The notes under the pieces: generated by a model
The model's input: only the letters and a program-made list of their open reading frames with translations
Databases searched by the model: none
What the model was told of the DNA's origin: nothing
Translations under genes and position numbers: made by a program
Assembly (NCBI GenBank): GCA_030770545.1
Contig: CM061109.1
Span: 16,972,001 to 17,036,000 of the forward strand
Length of the DNA stretch: 64,000 nucleotides
From: Macropodus opercularis
Taxonomy: Eukaryota > Chordata > Actinopteri > Anabantiformes > Osphronemidae
Reading direction: 5' to 3'
Shown here: positions 48,901-60,490 of the stretch, in pieces
Numbering within the stretch: position 1 is the stretch's first letter
Layout of the letters: each line of letters starts with the position of its first letter

Positions 48901-51900
48901 GAGAAAGGGAGGGAGAGAGAGAGAGAGGGAAAGAGAGAGATTAACAGGCATGGACAATCCACCAGCCACCAACCAATTATGGAAGAGTGTGATGCAGTTG
49001 CTTGGCAACCCAAACTGAGTGGGAGAGAAACAGAGAGAGAGACTAGAAGAGAGGAGTATAGAGGTACATGTGTATATGGATTTTGGGGTTAACGACCATA
49101 TCAGTGATTTCACCCGTGTACTACATGTATCACCAACTGCTACTTTCCCAAACTCCGCTTGATTAAGTTGCTGCACGTCAGAGCAAAGGAAGCCTGCGTT
49201 CATTTTTTGTCAAATTCACATCATTTCATCACACTTTGTCTGCAGTGACAGGTGAGAACGCAAGTGTGTTGTTGTTCTCTGACGAGGGACATTTACAAGT
49301 TTCGCAAAATGTGTGAAATGCAGCAATGAACGGAAAACATACATCAAACCTAAAGCTCTTTAAGGTGCATTAATAAAGCGCAGATATAAATGATGAATTA
49401 TGGACGTGATCGGTGTTTAAGAGGTGAATGTTTAGCAGGGTGGAAACTGAGAAGCCTGTAATAGAGGAGAGTTATGGGGCCGCAAAACGGATCGAAATAA
49501 ATCTACCACCACTCGCAAACATGTCACCCAACGGCATCATCTGTCAGAGATTATCTGCTGCCGAAATGTTGACAAGGTGGTTTTAAAACACTTCCCACTG
49601 CAAAAACCTCAGTTGGTATGAGGACGGTTCGAATGTGGAGCCAGTGTAACTCCAACCAAGTTGTGACAGCCGCTTTTTATCTTTACGTAGACGTTCTCCC
49701 TCCGCTTTCTCCTCTGCGCTTAGCTCGTCTAAACATTCCTGTAATGGAAGCACATCATCATCTGACAGCAGCTTAGTGCGTTTATCCAAACTGTTGGAAG
49801 CTTTCCCATGAGCTGCGCTGTTATGTATGCACATCCAAATATTGTATCAAGTTCGCTGGTAGTTGTAGAAGGCGCCCACACACGGAGTTGATGGAGTTTG
49901 ACTTTTATATGACAAAAAATGCGCAGCTGTTGTACCATCACAGGAGCCAAGCGTGTGGTTCAGTATATTCAGTAATGATACAATTATTAGCCATCTACCG
50001 TTTCAGAGCGATCCAAAGCAGAAAGTGAGAAAAGAAAACACCCAGAGTAGCAGAAAAAGCTGGCCCCGACCCAGAGACGCTCTGCCTGGGTACTTGAGAG
50101 ATTTACTGAATTAATTTGTGCATTTATTAATGTTACAACTCATCCCTAATTGAACATTTTCATATTAGAAAATAAATCTGACTTCACATCTTGGCTGCTG
50201 CTCAGGGAAACAGTTTCGGATGCGATTATCAACGTGACGTGGAATCGCAGATCACGTACAGTGTGCTCCTGACAGGCCTCGCTGTAATGATGTTTCTAAT
50301 GGCCTCTGGTGCGCTTTATGTGACAATAAGTGTATTGATGATGCGCAGGCTTTCTGCCGCTGCTCCGCCCTGCAGTAGCTCGGCTAAGTTAATCCCTCCC
50401 TACATGTATGTTCAATGATTTATGCTCATAATAACCCAAAAAGAGGATTAAGCTAATTAAACCACAGTGCTGCACTTGTAATGAACACATTGGGAGGGAA
50501 TACGCCGCCCCCACATTTATACCACACACACAAACACACACACAGCAAAGAGGCTGCGGCGTCTTCAGGGGATCTTTTCTTCCTCACTTAATGAAGCTTC
50601 GTTTAAAACCTCATCACTCGTTAGCATGACTGGGCCAGAGAACCGTCAGAACATTACAGACCCTGCTGGCTGTCATGCATCCAGGGGGCTAGCTGTTCTG
50701 GATTAGCTGTTAGTATATAATACAGCTACACGCACAGCTGTGGGCCCCCCCGGCGACACTAGGTGCTCCACTGGAATGTAATGCTATACTTAAAGCCATG
50801 CGATGGTCGTTGGGATCATATAAGCCTGTACCACGCTGGATTAATGATGCCAAGGTTGCCAGCATTAATACGGCGGAGGTCTGCAGGGTGTGTACTGTAA
50901 TCCTGAGGAAACTGCTAACAGTGGAAGATGACGACTGGAGGCCACCAATCGCTCCAGATACTGTAAACGGTGCTAAATGATGCCGCGGTTAAAGGGAAAG
51001 TTGAATAATTCTAGCTTCAGGTGGTACAAGTCTGCAGAGGCCTCATGCTGCCGATAAGCGATGGATTCAGCCTCAGTTGCCGGCTACAGGACGTCCGGTC
51101 CTGTAGGCTTTTCAACTCAAACGCAGATGAATGAATGTCGAAGAAAGAACAAATGTGTTCTACGCTTCCTGTCACTTTAAGGTAGTGAGGCAAAACAAAA
51201 CAATTCATAAACTCCACCACTTTGTTTATCCCACAAAGCAAAGCTTAAGGTCGTTTGATTGGAGGCTTATCTGAGATCACCTTCAGCTTCTAGGACAGAA
51301 CCGCTGCACAGCCCTGCTTAAAAGGTTCCTCATCAACTACACTTTGGGTTAATTAAGACTGCGTGAACTCCAGTAAACTGTGAATTCATCAGAATCAAAT
51401 GCAAAGCTGGTGTCTGCGTGGTCGTACAGAAAGCCCAGAGCTGCGGTACCAGCCGCTGGACACATTAGCCCGGTGCGTGTTCTGTCTGAGGGTCACCGAC
51501 AGGGCAGCTGTAGTTAGCAGCTAAAGCCGCATGTCAGAGCCAGTTGGACACGGCTGAATTCGCAAAGTCGTTTACTACTAATCCATCAATCACTGAGCAA
51601 TTACGGAGGCAGGGCCTTTTGGCACCGAGCTGGTATCAGCAGAAATTAATAAATCTAGAACATCATCTAAAGAGCAGAAGAAGGCGACGAGAGGCCCTCG
51701 TCTGTTTTAGGTTTCCGTTGCAGATTCCACCAGCGCAGTTTAATTTCTGCCCATCTGTGTGGTTTTGCGTTCAGCCTTTGCTCCAGATCCTCCAGACGCT
51801 TGGTGAGCTCCTTGCAGACGCCGTCAGACCGGACGCATCCAGTCCGGTCTTCAGCGCTGAAACGCTACCAGCCTGCGTTTACGTCTACAATGTGCGCGCG

Positions 51901-52824
51901 CTGTCCGTCTGCACCGCTCGAAAACCGCAGGGGCTTTTCACACAAGCAATTTGTGAGGACTGACTAAACATAAATCACAAATGACTGCACTGTCATCTTT
52001 GACAAATGAAGGCTTTTCACGAAGTGCAGATTGGTTTGAAGGTCCTACAGGTTTCCGGCTGCAGAACAACATACAAAGGGCAAAAATTCCCACAAAAGCA
52101 CACGTTTGTTATTAAGGCTTAATTGTCTACGATCTACAGAGATGAAGGATTTTGAGTGTAAAGCTGTCTGACCTGTGTGGGTCCTCTGATGCGCCTTCAG
52201 ATGGGAGCTCTTGGTGTAAACCTTCCTGCAGCCATTAAATTGGCATCGGTGGACTCTCTTCTTGTTCTCTGGCACATCTCCTCCCAGACTTCCTCCTCCC
52301 CCCTGCTCGCTGTCGCTGAGGGCTGTTCCCCGGCTCGCGGGTGACGGCAAGGCTCGTGCCGCCACCAGCTTGGCCGCCCCTAATCCCACCTTCTTCGCCA
52401 CCAGTTTAAGCGTTAACGTGCCGTCTGCTGTGGCGGTGAGCGTCTGTGTGGGTTTGATGAGGTGGCGGCCGAGCTCCGGTGACGACGGCGGGGTTAGGGA
52501 TGTGACGGCGGCGCTGAGCTGTGCCGCGCTCACTCCTCCGAGGACCTGCTCCTTGGGTGTAACGGTTTCTGCCCCGGCCTCTGCCTGGGTCTTACCGGGG
52601 TTGGGGACTTGGAGGGTCTTAGCCTGGACCTTGGGCAGAGTCACCAGCAGCGGAGGTGGACTGGGCTGGTCAGGGAGGCTCGGGAGGAGGGGATCCATCA
52701 GGTCCTCATCGCTGTCACCACCCTGCATGAAGGCCGGCGTTAAGAGACAATCCAGCTCCTCATCGAACAGCTCTGACAGTCGCTTGGGCTCCGTTTGTAA
52801 ATACCGCTCCAACTCTAGACATGT
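41493..52824 (-). CDS. klf7: klf7, Krueppel-like factor 7 (coding exons 2-4; exon 1 outside or not found)
   Basis: A nuclear zinc-finger transcription factor binding GC-rich/CACCC sites; in other vertebrates it acts in neuron growth and differentiation. Coding exons 52824-52173, 45608-45485 and 41544-41493 give 275 residues in frame. Together with the missing start exon (about 34 residues in the family) the total would be near the usual 302. Seen: TCLELERYLQTEP at the start of exon 2, an acidic and proline-rich middle, the KLF7 signature VTSLTPPSSPELGRHLIKP and TLTLKLVAKK, the basic ENKKRVHRC leader, then three C2H2 fingers (HRCQFNGCRKVYTKSSHLKA; CSWEGCEWRFARSDELTRHY; CNHCDRCFSRSDHLALHMKR) ending RHI-stop. 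These separate KLF7 from KLF6. Teleosts carry klf7a and klf7b; which one this is was not decided. Confidence 0.95.
43339..43396. repeat. (TG)n microsatellite
   Basis: A perfect TG repeat of 58 bp in klf7 intron 3, one of the two longest perfect dinucleotide runs here. Confidence 0.96.
44146..44174. repeat. CA-rich microsatellite
   Basis: About 29 bp of CA repeats with CG interruptions in klf7 intron 3. Confidence 0.85.
45060..45250 (+). mobile_element. Fragment of the same teleost interspersed repeat as 25,128
   Basis: Contains gtgaggatttgctattttcc, tctgttttgtcatattac, ggttggacaaaacctggaat and ttgaagcc, in the order of the internal part of the common fish repeat whose ends survive at 25,128-25,362. 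It carries the section missing from that copy. Confidence 0.6.
45485..45608 (-). CDS. klf7: klf7 coding exon 3 (second zinc finger)
   Basis: A 124-base exon encoding EKPYKCSWEGCEWRFARSDE, LTRHYRKHTG and AKPFKCNHCD. It is bounded by a CTCTCAG acceptor and a GTAAAC donor that splits an arginine codon. Confidence 0.96.
45736..45769. repeat. Imperfect CA repeat
   Basis: CA dinucleotides interrupted by AG and CT within klf7 intron 2, 130 bp upstream of exon 3 in the transcript direction. Confidence 0.8.
45930..45957. repeat. (CA)n microsatellite
   Basis: 28 bp of perfect CA repeat in klf7 intron 2. Confidence 0.94.
48696..48707. repeat. Poly-C run
   Basis: 12 consecutive C followed by tcccc in klf7 intron 2. 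Confidence 0.85.
48893..48940. repeat. (GA)n-rich purine tract
   Basis: Almost pure G/A for about 48 bp, with ga and ggga units. Confidence 0.85.
52173..52824 (-). CDS. klf7: klf7 coding exon 2 (activation region and first zinc finger)
   Basis: A 652-base exon after a TGTCTAG acceptor, opening TCLELERYLQTEPKRLSELF. The middle is proline-rich (LPDQPSPPPLLVTLPKVQ). It ends in the first finger, HQRTHTG, with a split glycine codon at a GTCAGA donor. Confidence 0.95.
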
Positions 52825-53187
52825 CTAGACAGAAAGAAAAGACAAACAGATTCAGCATGAGATAAAGAAAGCAACTGCTTTAGCAAACCACGGTTTTCGA
52901 GCTCCTCAACCAGAAGAACAATGTCTTTCAATCATACTGCAAACTTCTCACACTCCCTGTTCCCTCGTCTGTTTAGATTTGGACACTCAGCGCAGTCTTT
53001 ATATTTTTCTGCAGCTGTTGACCATGACACCTGGCACTCGGCAGTCCTGAGAGAGGAGAGATTTAGTCTGTGATTGATTGCCGTTGCCTGGTCAAGCTCT
53101 CGAGAGCCTTGAACTGTGGAAACCTCACCTGTTTCCCTCTGCTCCAGCAAACCAAACAGCCACGAAACTTAAGTCATAAGACAGAGC

Positions 53188-53217
53188 AAGGAAGGAAGGA
53201 AGGAAGGAAGGAAGGAA
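53188..53217. repeat. (AAGG)n tetranucleotide repeat
   Basis: About seven tandem copies of gaag/ggaa in klf7 intron 1. Confidence 0.93.
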
Positions 53218-54849
53218 AGCAGGGCACGATGATGGACGGAAAGTCAAACAAGGAAACAAAAGAAGGAGGGGAGGGGAGGGAGCAATATCCTGGTGGTATC
53301 TTGTTTATTCACTCGTTATCGAGAGATAAAAACACACATCTGCGAGCTCCAGATTTTGGCAGAACAGCAGCATCACCACAGCGGCTGGTCTGCTGGCCTT
53401 CAGCGGACCAGGGCACCTGCCTCCACATCTCAGCGCTAACCTCAGACCTCCTCTCTAAACTTATGTTTTGTCCAACTCCCGCCTTCTCTCACTTCAACTA
53501 TCTACTGCTCTTTAGAGGTCTACGCGGAAATCGTTTAGTTTGTGCTGCTCCTGCTTTGATCTCTACCACCTGCAGCACAGGCCTCGTCAAACAGGGAGAA
53601 TACGACGCGTGTAGCTGCTGTGGACGATAAGAATCACAGCTGTTAAATATAAAACCATATTATGGCTGAAGCCAGCATACGATCATTTAAATAGATTTAC
53701 ACTACATAGTACATATACACAAACCAGATATGTGTTAATGCAACCCTTGAATCATCAAACCTGCTATTAGTGAGCAACAGCCTCTAATGGAACCAGATGT
53801 AAGGAAATGTTCATGGTACAAATGAGAAATAAAAACCAGGCAAAAAGGCAAAAACTTGAAACGCGAAGCAAAGGAATGTGACCATTCTGCGACGTGAGCA
53901 GGTGTGGGGTGGGATGAGTTACTGTAAAAGACTCAATCGAATCCAAAACTGCAATCACCTACAGCAGATCTCAGGTCAGTCCCTTCCCTCTGTCTTCCTC
54001 CGTTGGCCTGTGTGCAACTGAATGTTCTCATCCTGATGAGCCACTGTACTTTTGTAAAATAACCTGCAGCCGGTCGACTCGGCCCATTCAGACAGACCAG
54101 CGCTGGAGCAACGAGACAGACAAACCAACACGTTTAGTCTGAGCATCTGTTGAGTGGTGATAAGCTCACACCCCCCTCTGTCCTGCTTCCCTTCTTGTCT
54201 TCTTCCCTTTAAAAGAATAAGATTTTTCCTAAGGATGCTCATTTGCATATGAATATAAAGCAAAGATATTTCTCCAGGAGGTTATGCTGCCTCATAAAGA
54301 AACTTGAAAATGATAAGCATGTATGTAAGAAGACAATGGTAATGCCCAGTAACAATGACTTTTGTAAAGCTGATACAGGAAAACCTTCTGCTCAGCCTTT
54401 TGTTCAGACTGTTGCTGTCATTTGTCAGCATTTGTATACTTTTCAGTAATTGCCGTGCGTAACATGATATCTAGTTAAGTACACTAAAGGGGGCTTTTAT
54501 ATCTCTTTTTAAAATTAGATCAGTCACTGCTAATGCATCTGGAAACCAATACTGGAGATTATCAAACGGCTATCAGGTTATCTGGGATGAGCTGCTTTGG
54601 GTGGAGGAATAATGAGGACATCATTTGTTGACTTCACCCAGCGACGGGCAGCTCCATCTGCTAAAAATGATGCCTGACGGTAGTTGTATGTCTCTGTGTG
54701 TAACTTCTGAATTGTGGTGTGTGCTTGTCATGGTTGGCTAATGACGATTAGGTCGGAAATCCAGTTTAATATAAGCTGGAGCTTAATCAACAGGGTTGAA
54801 CAGACACTGCACAACCAAACAAACACAGGTAACACAAGAAACACAAGTA

Positions 54850-55415
54850 ACACACGGTAGTGGCATCGGCAGTCCTCTACGGCGTTGTGTGCTGGGCGGG
54901 CGGCAGCGCGGACAGAGACAGGAAGAGACTGAACAAACTGGTTAAGAAAGCTGGCTCTGTCCTGGGCTGCCCACTGGAGTCCATCGAGGTGGTGGCCAAT
55001 AGAAGGACGCAGGCGAAACTGTCGTCCATCATGGCCAACCCCTCCCACCCCCTGCACCAAACCGTGGAGGACCAACGCAGCTCGCACAGCGCGAGACTGC
55101 TGCACCCGAAGTGCAGGACTGAGCGCTACCGGAGGTCCTTCGTACCCACGGCAATAAGACTTTACAACAACACATCAACATGACTGGAAGCATGTTTCTT
55201 TAGTGTGATGTGTGCCGTGCGGTGTCCATGTAGGATACCTTTCTTCTTCTTTCACTTGCACTTTATGTTGAGATATGTAAATATTTTTTTTTGTACATAA
55301 TTTTTTAAACTTTTTTGTATCTATTGTAATTATTGTAATTTTTTCCAACTGTCCCTCTACTGCTGCTGGGACACCAGAATTTCCCCACTGCGGGATAAAT
55401 AAAGATCTATCTAAA
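54850..55415 (+). mobile_element. 5'-truncated L2-like LINE (ORF2 C-terminus and 3' tail)
   Basis: An open frame from 54,860 to 55,183 encodes SAVLYGVVCWAGGSADRDRK, RLNKLVKKAGSVLGCPLESI, HPLHQTVEDQ, RLLHPKCRTERYRRSFVPTA and IRLYNN. This is the conserved end of reverse-transcriptase ORF2 in fish L2-type LINEs. It is followed by an untranslated tail ending ggataaataaagatctatct, the family's usual 3' terminus. The endonuclease and the catalytic part of the reverse transcriptase are absent, so the copy cannot move by itself. It lies antisense in klf7 intron 1. The coding part has no stop codon, suggesting a fairly recent insertion. The clade (L2 versus a relative) is from memory. Confidence 0.85.
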
Positions 55416-56459
55416 CTGTTCTTAATACAATTCAATGGAAATGTGTCTTTAAGGTTGTGTGAAGGTTTCAAAAATTCCCCATTTACTTCCTTTGTTTCCC
55501 TTCTGTTTTTATTGGCAATGTTGGTCTCAGAATCTAAGATGCTGCTGGTCACAGGAGACAAAATAATACGTTTCATTTCATTCTCTCTGCTGCTTTGTTA
55601 ATTTAGATTTTCTATTTATTGTGCAGTGTTTTTTTTTTTAGATTTAGTCTGTGATTTCTGAAGGAACACTGCACCATTGTTTTCACTTGGACTAGAAATC
55701 AAAAATAGAAAGGTCTGTGTGTCTCCTGGCAGGGACTGGACTGATGCTGAGGATTGTGGGAGGAGGGCGGGAAGGACAGAGGATAGAAAGAGCCTGGGGC
55801 TCTGGAAAAGGCGCAATCAAACCCACGGACGGCAGTGAACGCACCGCCTCTGACATCACGCGTATGACCTTCTCCTGCAAACCATGAATATCAGGTAACA
55901 ATGACATGTGGAGCCGGCAGCGTGCGTTAGGAGCTGCTGGATAACAGCTCAGACCGATAGCACGTGAGGGCTCACCTCCCGTCCCCCTGCTCAGTCCCTC
56001 ACCATATGGAGGAAGGTCACATCGAATAACACAGAGCGCTGCAGTCTGTAACGCTGCTTTTCGTTTTGTGGCCGAAACTTGTTGAATCATCACCACAAAC
56101 AAAGACTTTTCCTCTGCTGATGTTACGAAGCTGTAAATTTAACCTTTTCAGGACCGAAGGCACCAGAATCCAAGACACCGAGGGAAAGTGCGTTCAGACG
56201 TCAAGGTCGAACAAGGTCGACACCAAATGCAGCATCACTGTTGAAGTGAAACTGACAGAAAGCTCTGGATGTTTTCTCTTAATTGTTTATTTGCTTTCAT
56301 TAAATCTGTCAGTGATTAGTTTTACACATGTGACGAACAATGGAAAAAGTCCACATTTGCCTCTTTCACAGTTTCAATGAATGTTTTCCTCTCGGTGCTG
56401 GAGTGTTTGATTTAATATGTCATCTAAAATAGCCAGCAGTGACGTGCATGTCCTGCCTC

Positions 56460-56480
56460 GGTGTGTGTGTGTGTGTGTGT
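56460..56480. repeat. (TG)n microsatellite
   Basis: 21 bp of perfect GT repeat. Confidence 0.92.
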
Positions 56481-57284
56481 TCTGAGCCTGCTGAGGTCCA
56501 TTAATAATGAATGCAGAGAGCAGAGGGCCCTGGATGGAAGCGCTAAGAGCATTTGACAGACAAAGGATCATCGAGGACAGAGCTCAGCAGCCACACTGAA
56601 GTGGATTCAGCAGGAGATGCTCGTGCTATGTGACTAGTACCAGCGTTTCCATTAGTGCTTTGGCAAAATTAAGCCATTTACACGATTCTGTAAAGTGACA
56701 CTTCCTGTAATGATCTGCTTCACAGCCACCGAACAGCACGAGAAACAACCGTTGCCGCTGCAGCAGTTTAGACTCTGCTGGTAAGATATGCTACGACCAA
56801 TTACTTGAGGTCCAGAGAATAACATGACTCAACAGCAAAAGGTATTTACTACACTATTACAACGTCATTCTGGGAGCTTTTAGTTGCATTTTGGTTTTTC
56901 TAGTATTTATTATGCCCTATAATTAATAGTTATTCCTTCATATACCTATGAATTGAATTTCAATAAAATATTAAGCAAAGAACAATTAAATACGATAATT
57001 ATCTAAATCGAGCCTGTGGCGTGTAGAGAATAAACAACTTGTGACTGTAAACAAAATGTGAACTACCTCCGTGAAATCCCATTTTTAAAATTGAATTCTA
57101 GCTCGAATGATAATCTCCTCACCCTAGTGACATTAAAAACACTGAATTCAGCACAGAGCTCATTTAAATTCTTTACACTCCTACACAGCTCTGCCAAACG
57201 TGGTTCACCTTACATCACATGCTAATACCACTGAGGGAGGCATCAAACACAAAATGCTTTTCCGCTGTAGTTTTACTTGCAGGT

Positions 57285-57296
57285 GGGGGGGGGGGG
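57285..57296. repeat. Poly-G run
   Basis: 12 consecutive G in klf7 intron 1. Confidence 0.85.
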
Positions 57297-59746
57297 AGTA
57301 GAAACTGGATCCTGCTTTTGCTATTTCACAAACACGAGTTGAGAAACATCAGGACTTAAACAAATCCCTGGTTTCACGCAATTATATCAAACAGTCCAGA
57401 GAGGAGGACGCGGTCTGTCTGTCCACTGCGTTGTGCAGTTACAGCAAGAGTAATGAGATGTCATGTCGAGCTCTGCGCTGACCTCCCGACGGATCTTGGA
57501 GACGGCAAGTTTGGACCATTTTGTGGCATTTTTGCTTTTCTGTAGCTCTGATTCAAGTTTATTTAATTTGTTCCTAAATGAAATAGTAAATATCTACTTA
57601 AAATACAAACTGAAGAAGGCGCCACTTTCCACCCGTTATCTTCCATTGAACCCGATGCTCCGGTATGATGACTCACTTTCCGCCCCATACCGCTCCGTAA
57701 ATCCAGCTCGTGTGAATCTCTTCTCCTCGAGTCTAATCCATTTAGTTTCGTCCTGTCGCTCTTTATCTGTGTTTGTACTAGAGTATGTTTATTTTCACTC
57801 CACATTATACTGCTTTTGGCTTCAAATTACGCTTTTTCTCCTGGCTTTCTCGTACAAAGAGGTTCTAATTAAAGTGCTTTGGCTTCTATAAACTGCGCTT
57901 TGAAGCTCTACCTCTTGATGGATCTCGCTCTCTCCACACAGCAGGCTCTGATGGCTAATTAGCCACTCAAAAGAAAAGGCAAAAAGAGGCTCTTTATTCA
58001 ACTAATTTGCTGATGCGGCTGTGTACACGCTGGATGTGTGTGTTTGTGAGAGCGAAGAGCATAATGACTTTTAACTGATGTGTGTGAATGTGTAATGCCC
58101 CGTGCGGGAGTGTGTGCAGATTCAAACGGGCGCCACTGGCAGGAAGCTGCTTTCCGTCTGCGTTTGCATGAAGCTGCATGTTCTCACAGACTCACTGCAT
58201 CCTCCACAATCCAATCAATCACCAAAGCAAATTAAATCAAGACTCTTTTAAAATATGTTAATGATGAAAATCATTTTTTGGTGTCAGATTCGAGAAACGC
58301 AGCTGTGTTTTATCCACACAATGTTTCTTGAGCACGATCACGTCTCTTGACTTTTACTTTAACGAGGCAAAGACGTGAGCGTGGCTGCGCTGAAAACCTG
58401 CACTGGCCTGAGGAGCGTGAACTGACACCTTGCAGCTTGAGGTGAGGATGCGTTTGTCTTTTCCACTGGACTTCAGCCGCTTTGCCCACTTTTCAGCCTA
58501 AGCACCACCAGCGAGGTCCAAAACTGGTGCTGGGTGAGAAGGTCTGGCTCACAGGCAGGTTTCTGCACCGAGCTGCACAAGAACCTCTGACGTACAGCGA
58601 TAGGGTATTAACCAGTGACAGGCAGCACCCAGCGGCCGGGAAGCAAAGTAAATCTGCGCTTTTAATCTAAAAATAAGGCAGCTAGTAATCGACAGAGAGC
58701 AGTTTGACAGTTCAGGGCCAGTTAGAAAGCGCCGAGCTGCAACAACAAAGAGAGATGATTAGCCAATGAGAGCGAGCGAACAGGAGTGAGCGAGTGCACG
58801 CTTTTATTGCTCATGTCGGAGCACGCACACACACACAGCGTCACCTCCGACCTCCAGCCTCAGCCAATGAAATTTTAATCAACAGTCTCTGATGGAAGAG
58901 AGCACTCAGACTCTCCTGCTGTGTAACTGTGCGCTGGCTCTCTTTCCATCTTCTCCCCATTCTCTCCATCTTTTCATGCCTTTGAGCACCCCCCCCCTTC
59001 TCCCCACCTCCTCGGACTCCCTCTCACCCCGACAAACACCTCTTTTCTCTTCATTGCACACATTTCATTTCCTCCTCCTTCATTCACAAAGCAAAGGTCA
59101 CACTGTCCTCGTTCTTCCTTCTTTTTGATTCTACCACTTTACCTCCTATTTCTTTTCTTCTCAGCTCATCTGTTTGTAGCGAAACATTTGCAGCTTTACA
59201 TTAATTCACAGCATTTCACAGCCCAGTGGAGAATAATTATTTTTCAGAAAATATTATTTTAAAGGTAAACGGTTGATTCCAGCTGCAGTATATTAGAACA
59301 GGTCCTCATTTGATTTCAGATAGTTTTGCGACTCTACACACAAACGTAAATGAAAACAAAAACAGTAATAAAAAACAAGCCCAGAAGCATCTTGTGTGAA
59401 TGTTTGATAATTTAAATTAACATGCACATCGGGATGAATTACTGTTTGTTTGTTTCCAAAGGCAGACGGTCTGATGCTCTTTACATCAACATGTGCACTT
59501 TATCGGTCTCTTACTTCTGAAACCTCTTGGGTTGACTCATTTATTATTATTATTCACTAGCGCTGCTTGTACCTCCTGAAAAAACTACCAACCAACAATG
59601 TTTTTGGACTAAACTGAATTAAACCCTGACTCCACAAGTGGAAGATCGTTGCGTCAAAGGTTCCTGGCCTCTAAAAGTTTATAAAACCAAAGTACAACCA
59701 AGTAGAGCTCATCACAAGTGTCGTCCAGCATTTACACCAGGATCAG

Positions 59747-59840
59747 CTGTGGCTCCGCTGGTAGAGCGGTCACACACTGTGTGAAGCACAGAGTTGCTCC
59801 TACTAATCCAATGGAAATGTATGTATGGAAAGCAAATAAT
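59747..59840 (+). mobile_element. Possible tRNA-derived SINE remnant
   Basis: tggctccgctggtagagcgg matches the A-box and D-arm region of a tRNA-derived fish SINE head. The expected B box is not intact, so this is neither a functional tRNA gene nor a complete SINE. Confidence 0.4.
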
Positions 59841-59980
59841 CATCTTAAGACTAATAGACGTGATTGACGAGTTGCATGAACCGCAGCGAGACTCAGACTA
59901 TGTTCTTACAGCATCAGGCTCCTAAACACAAACGTTGTAGTGTTGTGCACAAACGCTTCACAAGCAGTGTTTGTACAACC

Positions 59981-60010
59981 CCCCCCACCACACACACACA
60001 CCCACACACT
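59981..60010. repeat. C-run and imperfect CA repeat
   Basis: A run of C followed by CA dinucleotides with interruptions. Confidence 0.75.
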
Positions 60011-60420
60011 CATCCCATTTTCACTGTCCACACTGTTATTAAATACAAGGACATAAAATTAATTAACAGCCTAATCACTCATGCACACACACGCTCACAC
60101 ACAGAGCTCTAAAAGGACAAAGCAGGTACGGCCTTTTAATTTGAAGAATAATTTAATACCGCTTAACCAGGCTTATGGCGAGTCCCTCTCTCTTTGTCCC
60201 TATGCTGCCTATTTCATTAATTGGCTGAGATGCAGGGATTAAAATCTGTGACAGAATCATCTGTTCCTCTGTCTGTTGTGCTTTCTGTTAATGGAGCGAC
60301 TCTCTCTGTCCCCGTCTGCAGGCCATTCGTCATGTGTGACAGCCTGTCCTCCACCATGAGGCGTTTGTCTAGGCCGGAAAAATTATGGGTTTGTCTGTCC
60401 ACACGTAGAATACAGACAGT

Positions 60421-60426
<6 letters not shown>

Positions 60427-60485
<59 letters not shown>
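60427..60485. repeat. (AC)n microsatellite
   Basis: A perfect AC repeat of 59 bp in klf7 intron 1. Confidence 0.96.

Positions 60486-60490
<5 letters not shown>

Larger units (their letters stand above)
45609..52172 (-). other. klf7: klf7 intron 2
   Basis: A 6.6-kb intron. It holds microsatellites, a C run near 48,696, a GA-rich tract at 48,893-48,940 and an unexplained coding-like piece at 49,583-49,834. No exon of klf7 is missing here, because exons 2 and 3 join in frame. Confidence 0.82.

Noticed and set aside
52262..52828. 188-codon plus-strand open frame opposite klf7 exon 2
   Set aside because: It is the GC-rich antisense shadow of a real exon; it has no domain and low complexity.
53070..53630. 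186-codon plus-strand open frame
   Set aside because: It passes through a GGAA microsatellite, shows no domain and lies in klf7 intron 1; most likely chance.
58482..58670. Stretch reading KLVLGEKVWL, reminiscent of retrotransposon integrase tails (PGQKVWL)
   Set aside because: The similarity covers only about six residues, and no neighbouring integrase or reverse-transcriptase sequence is present.
59741..59790. Possible tRNA gene (tggctccgctggtagagcgg)
   Set aside because: There is no intact B box, anticodon arm or acceptor pairing; better explained as a SINE remnant.
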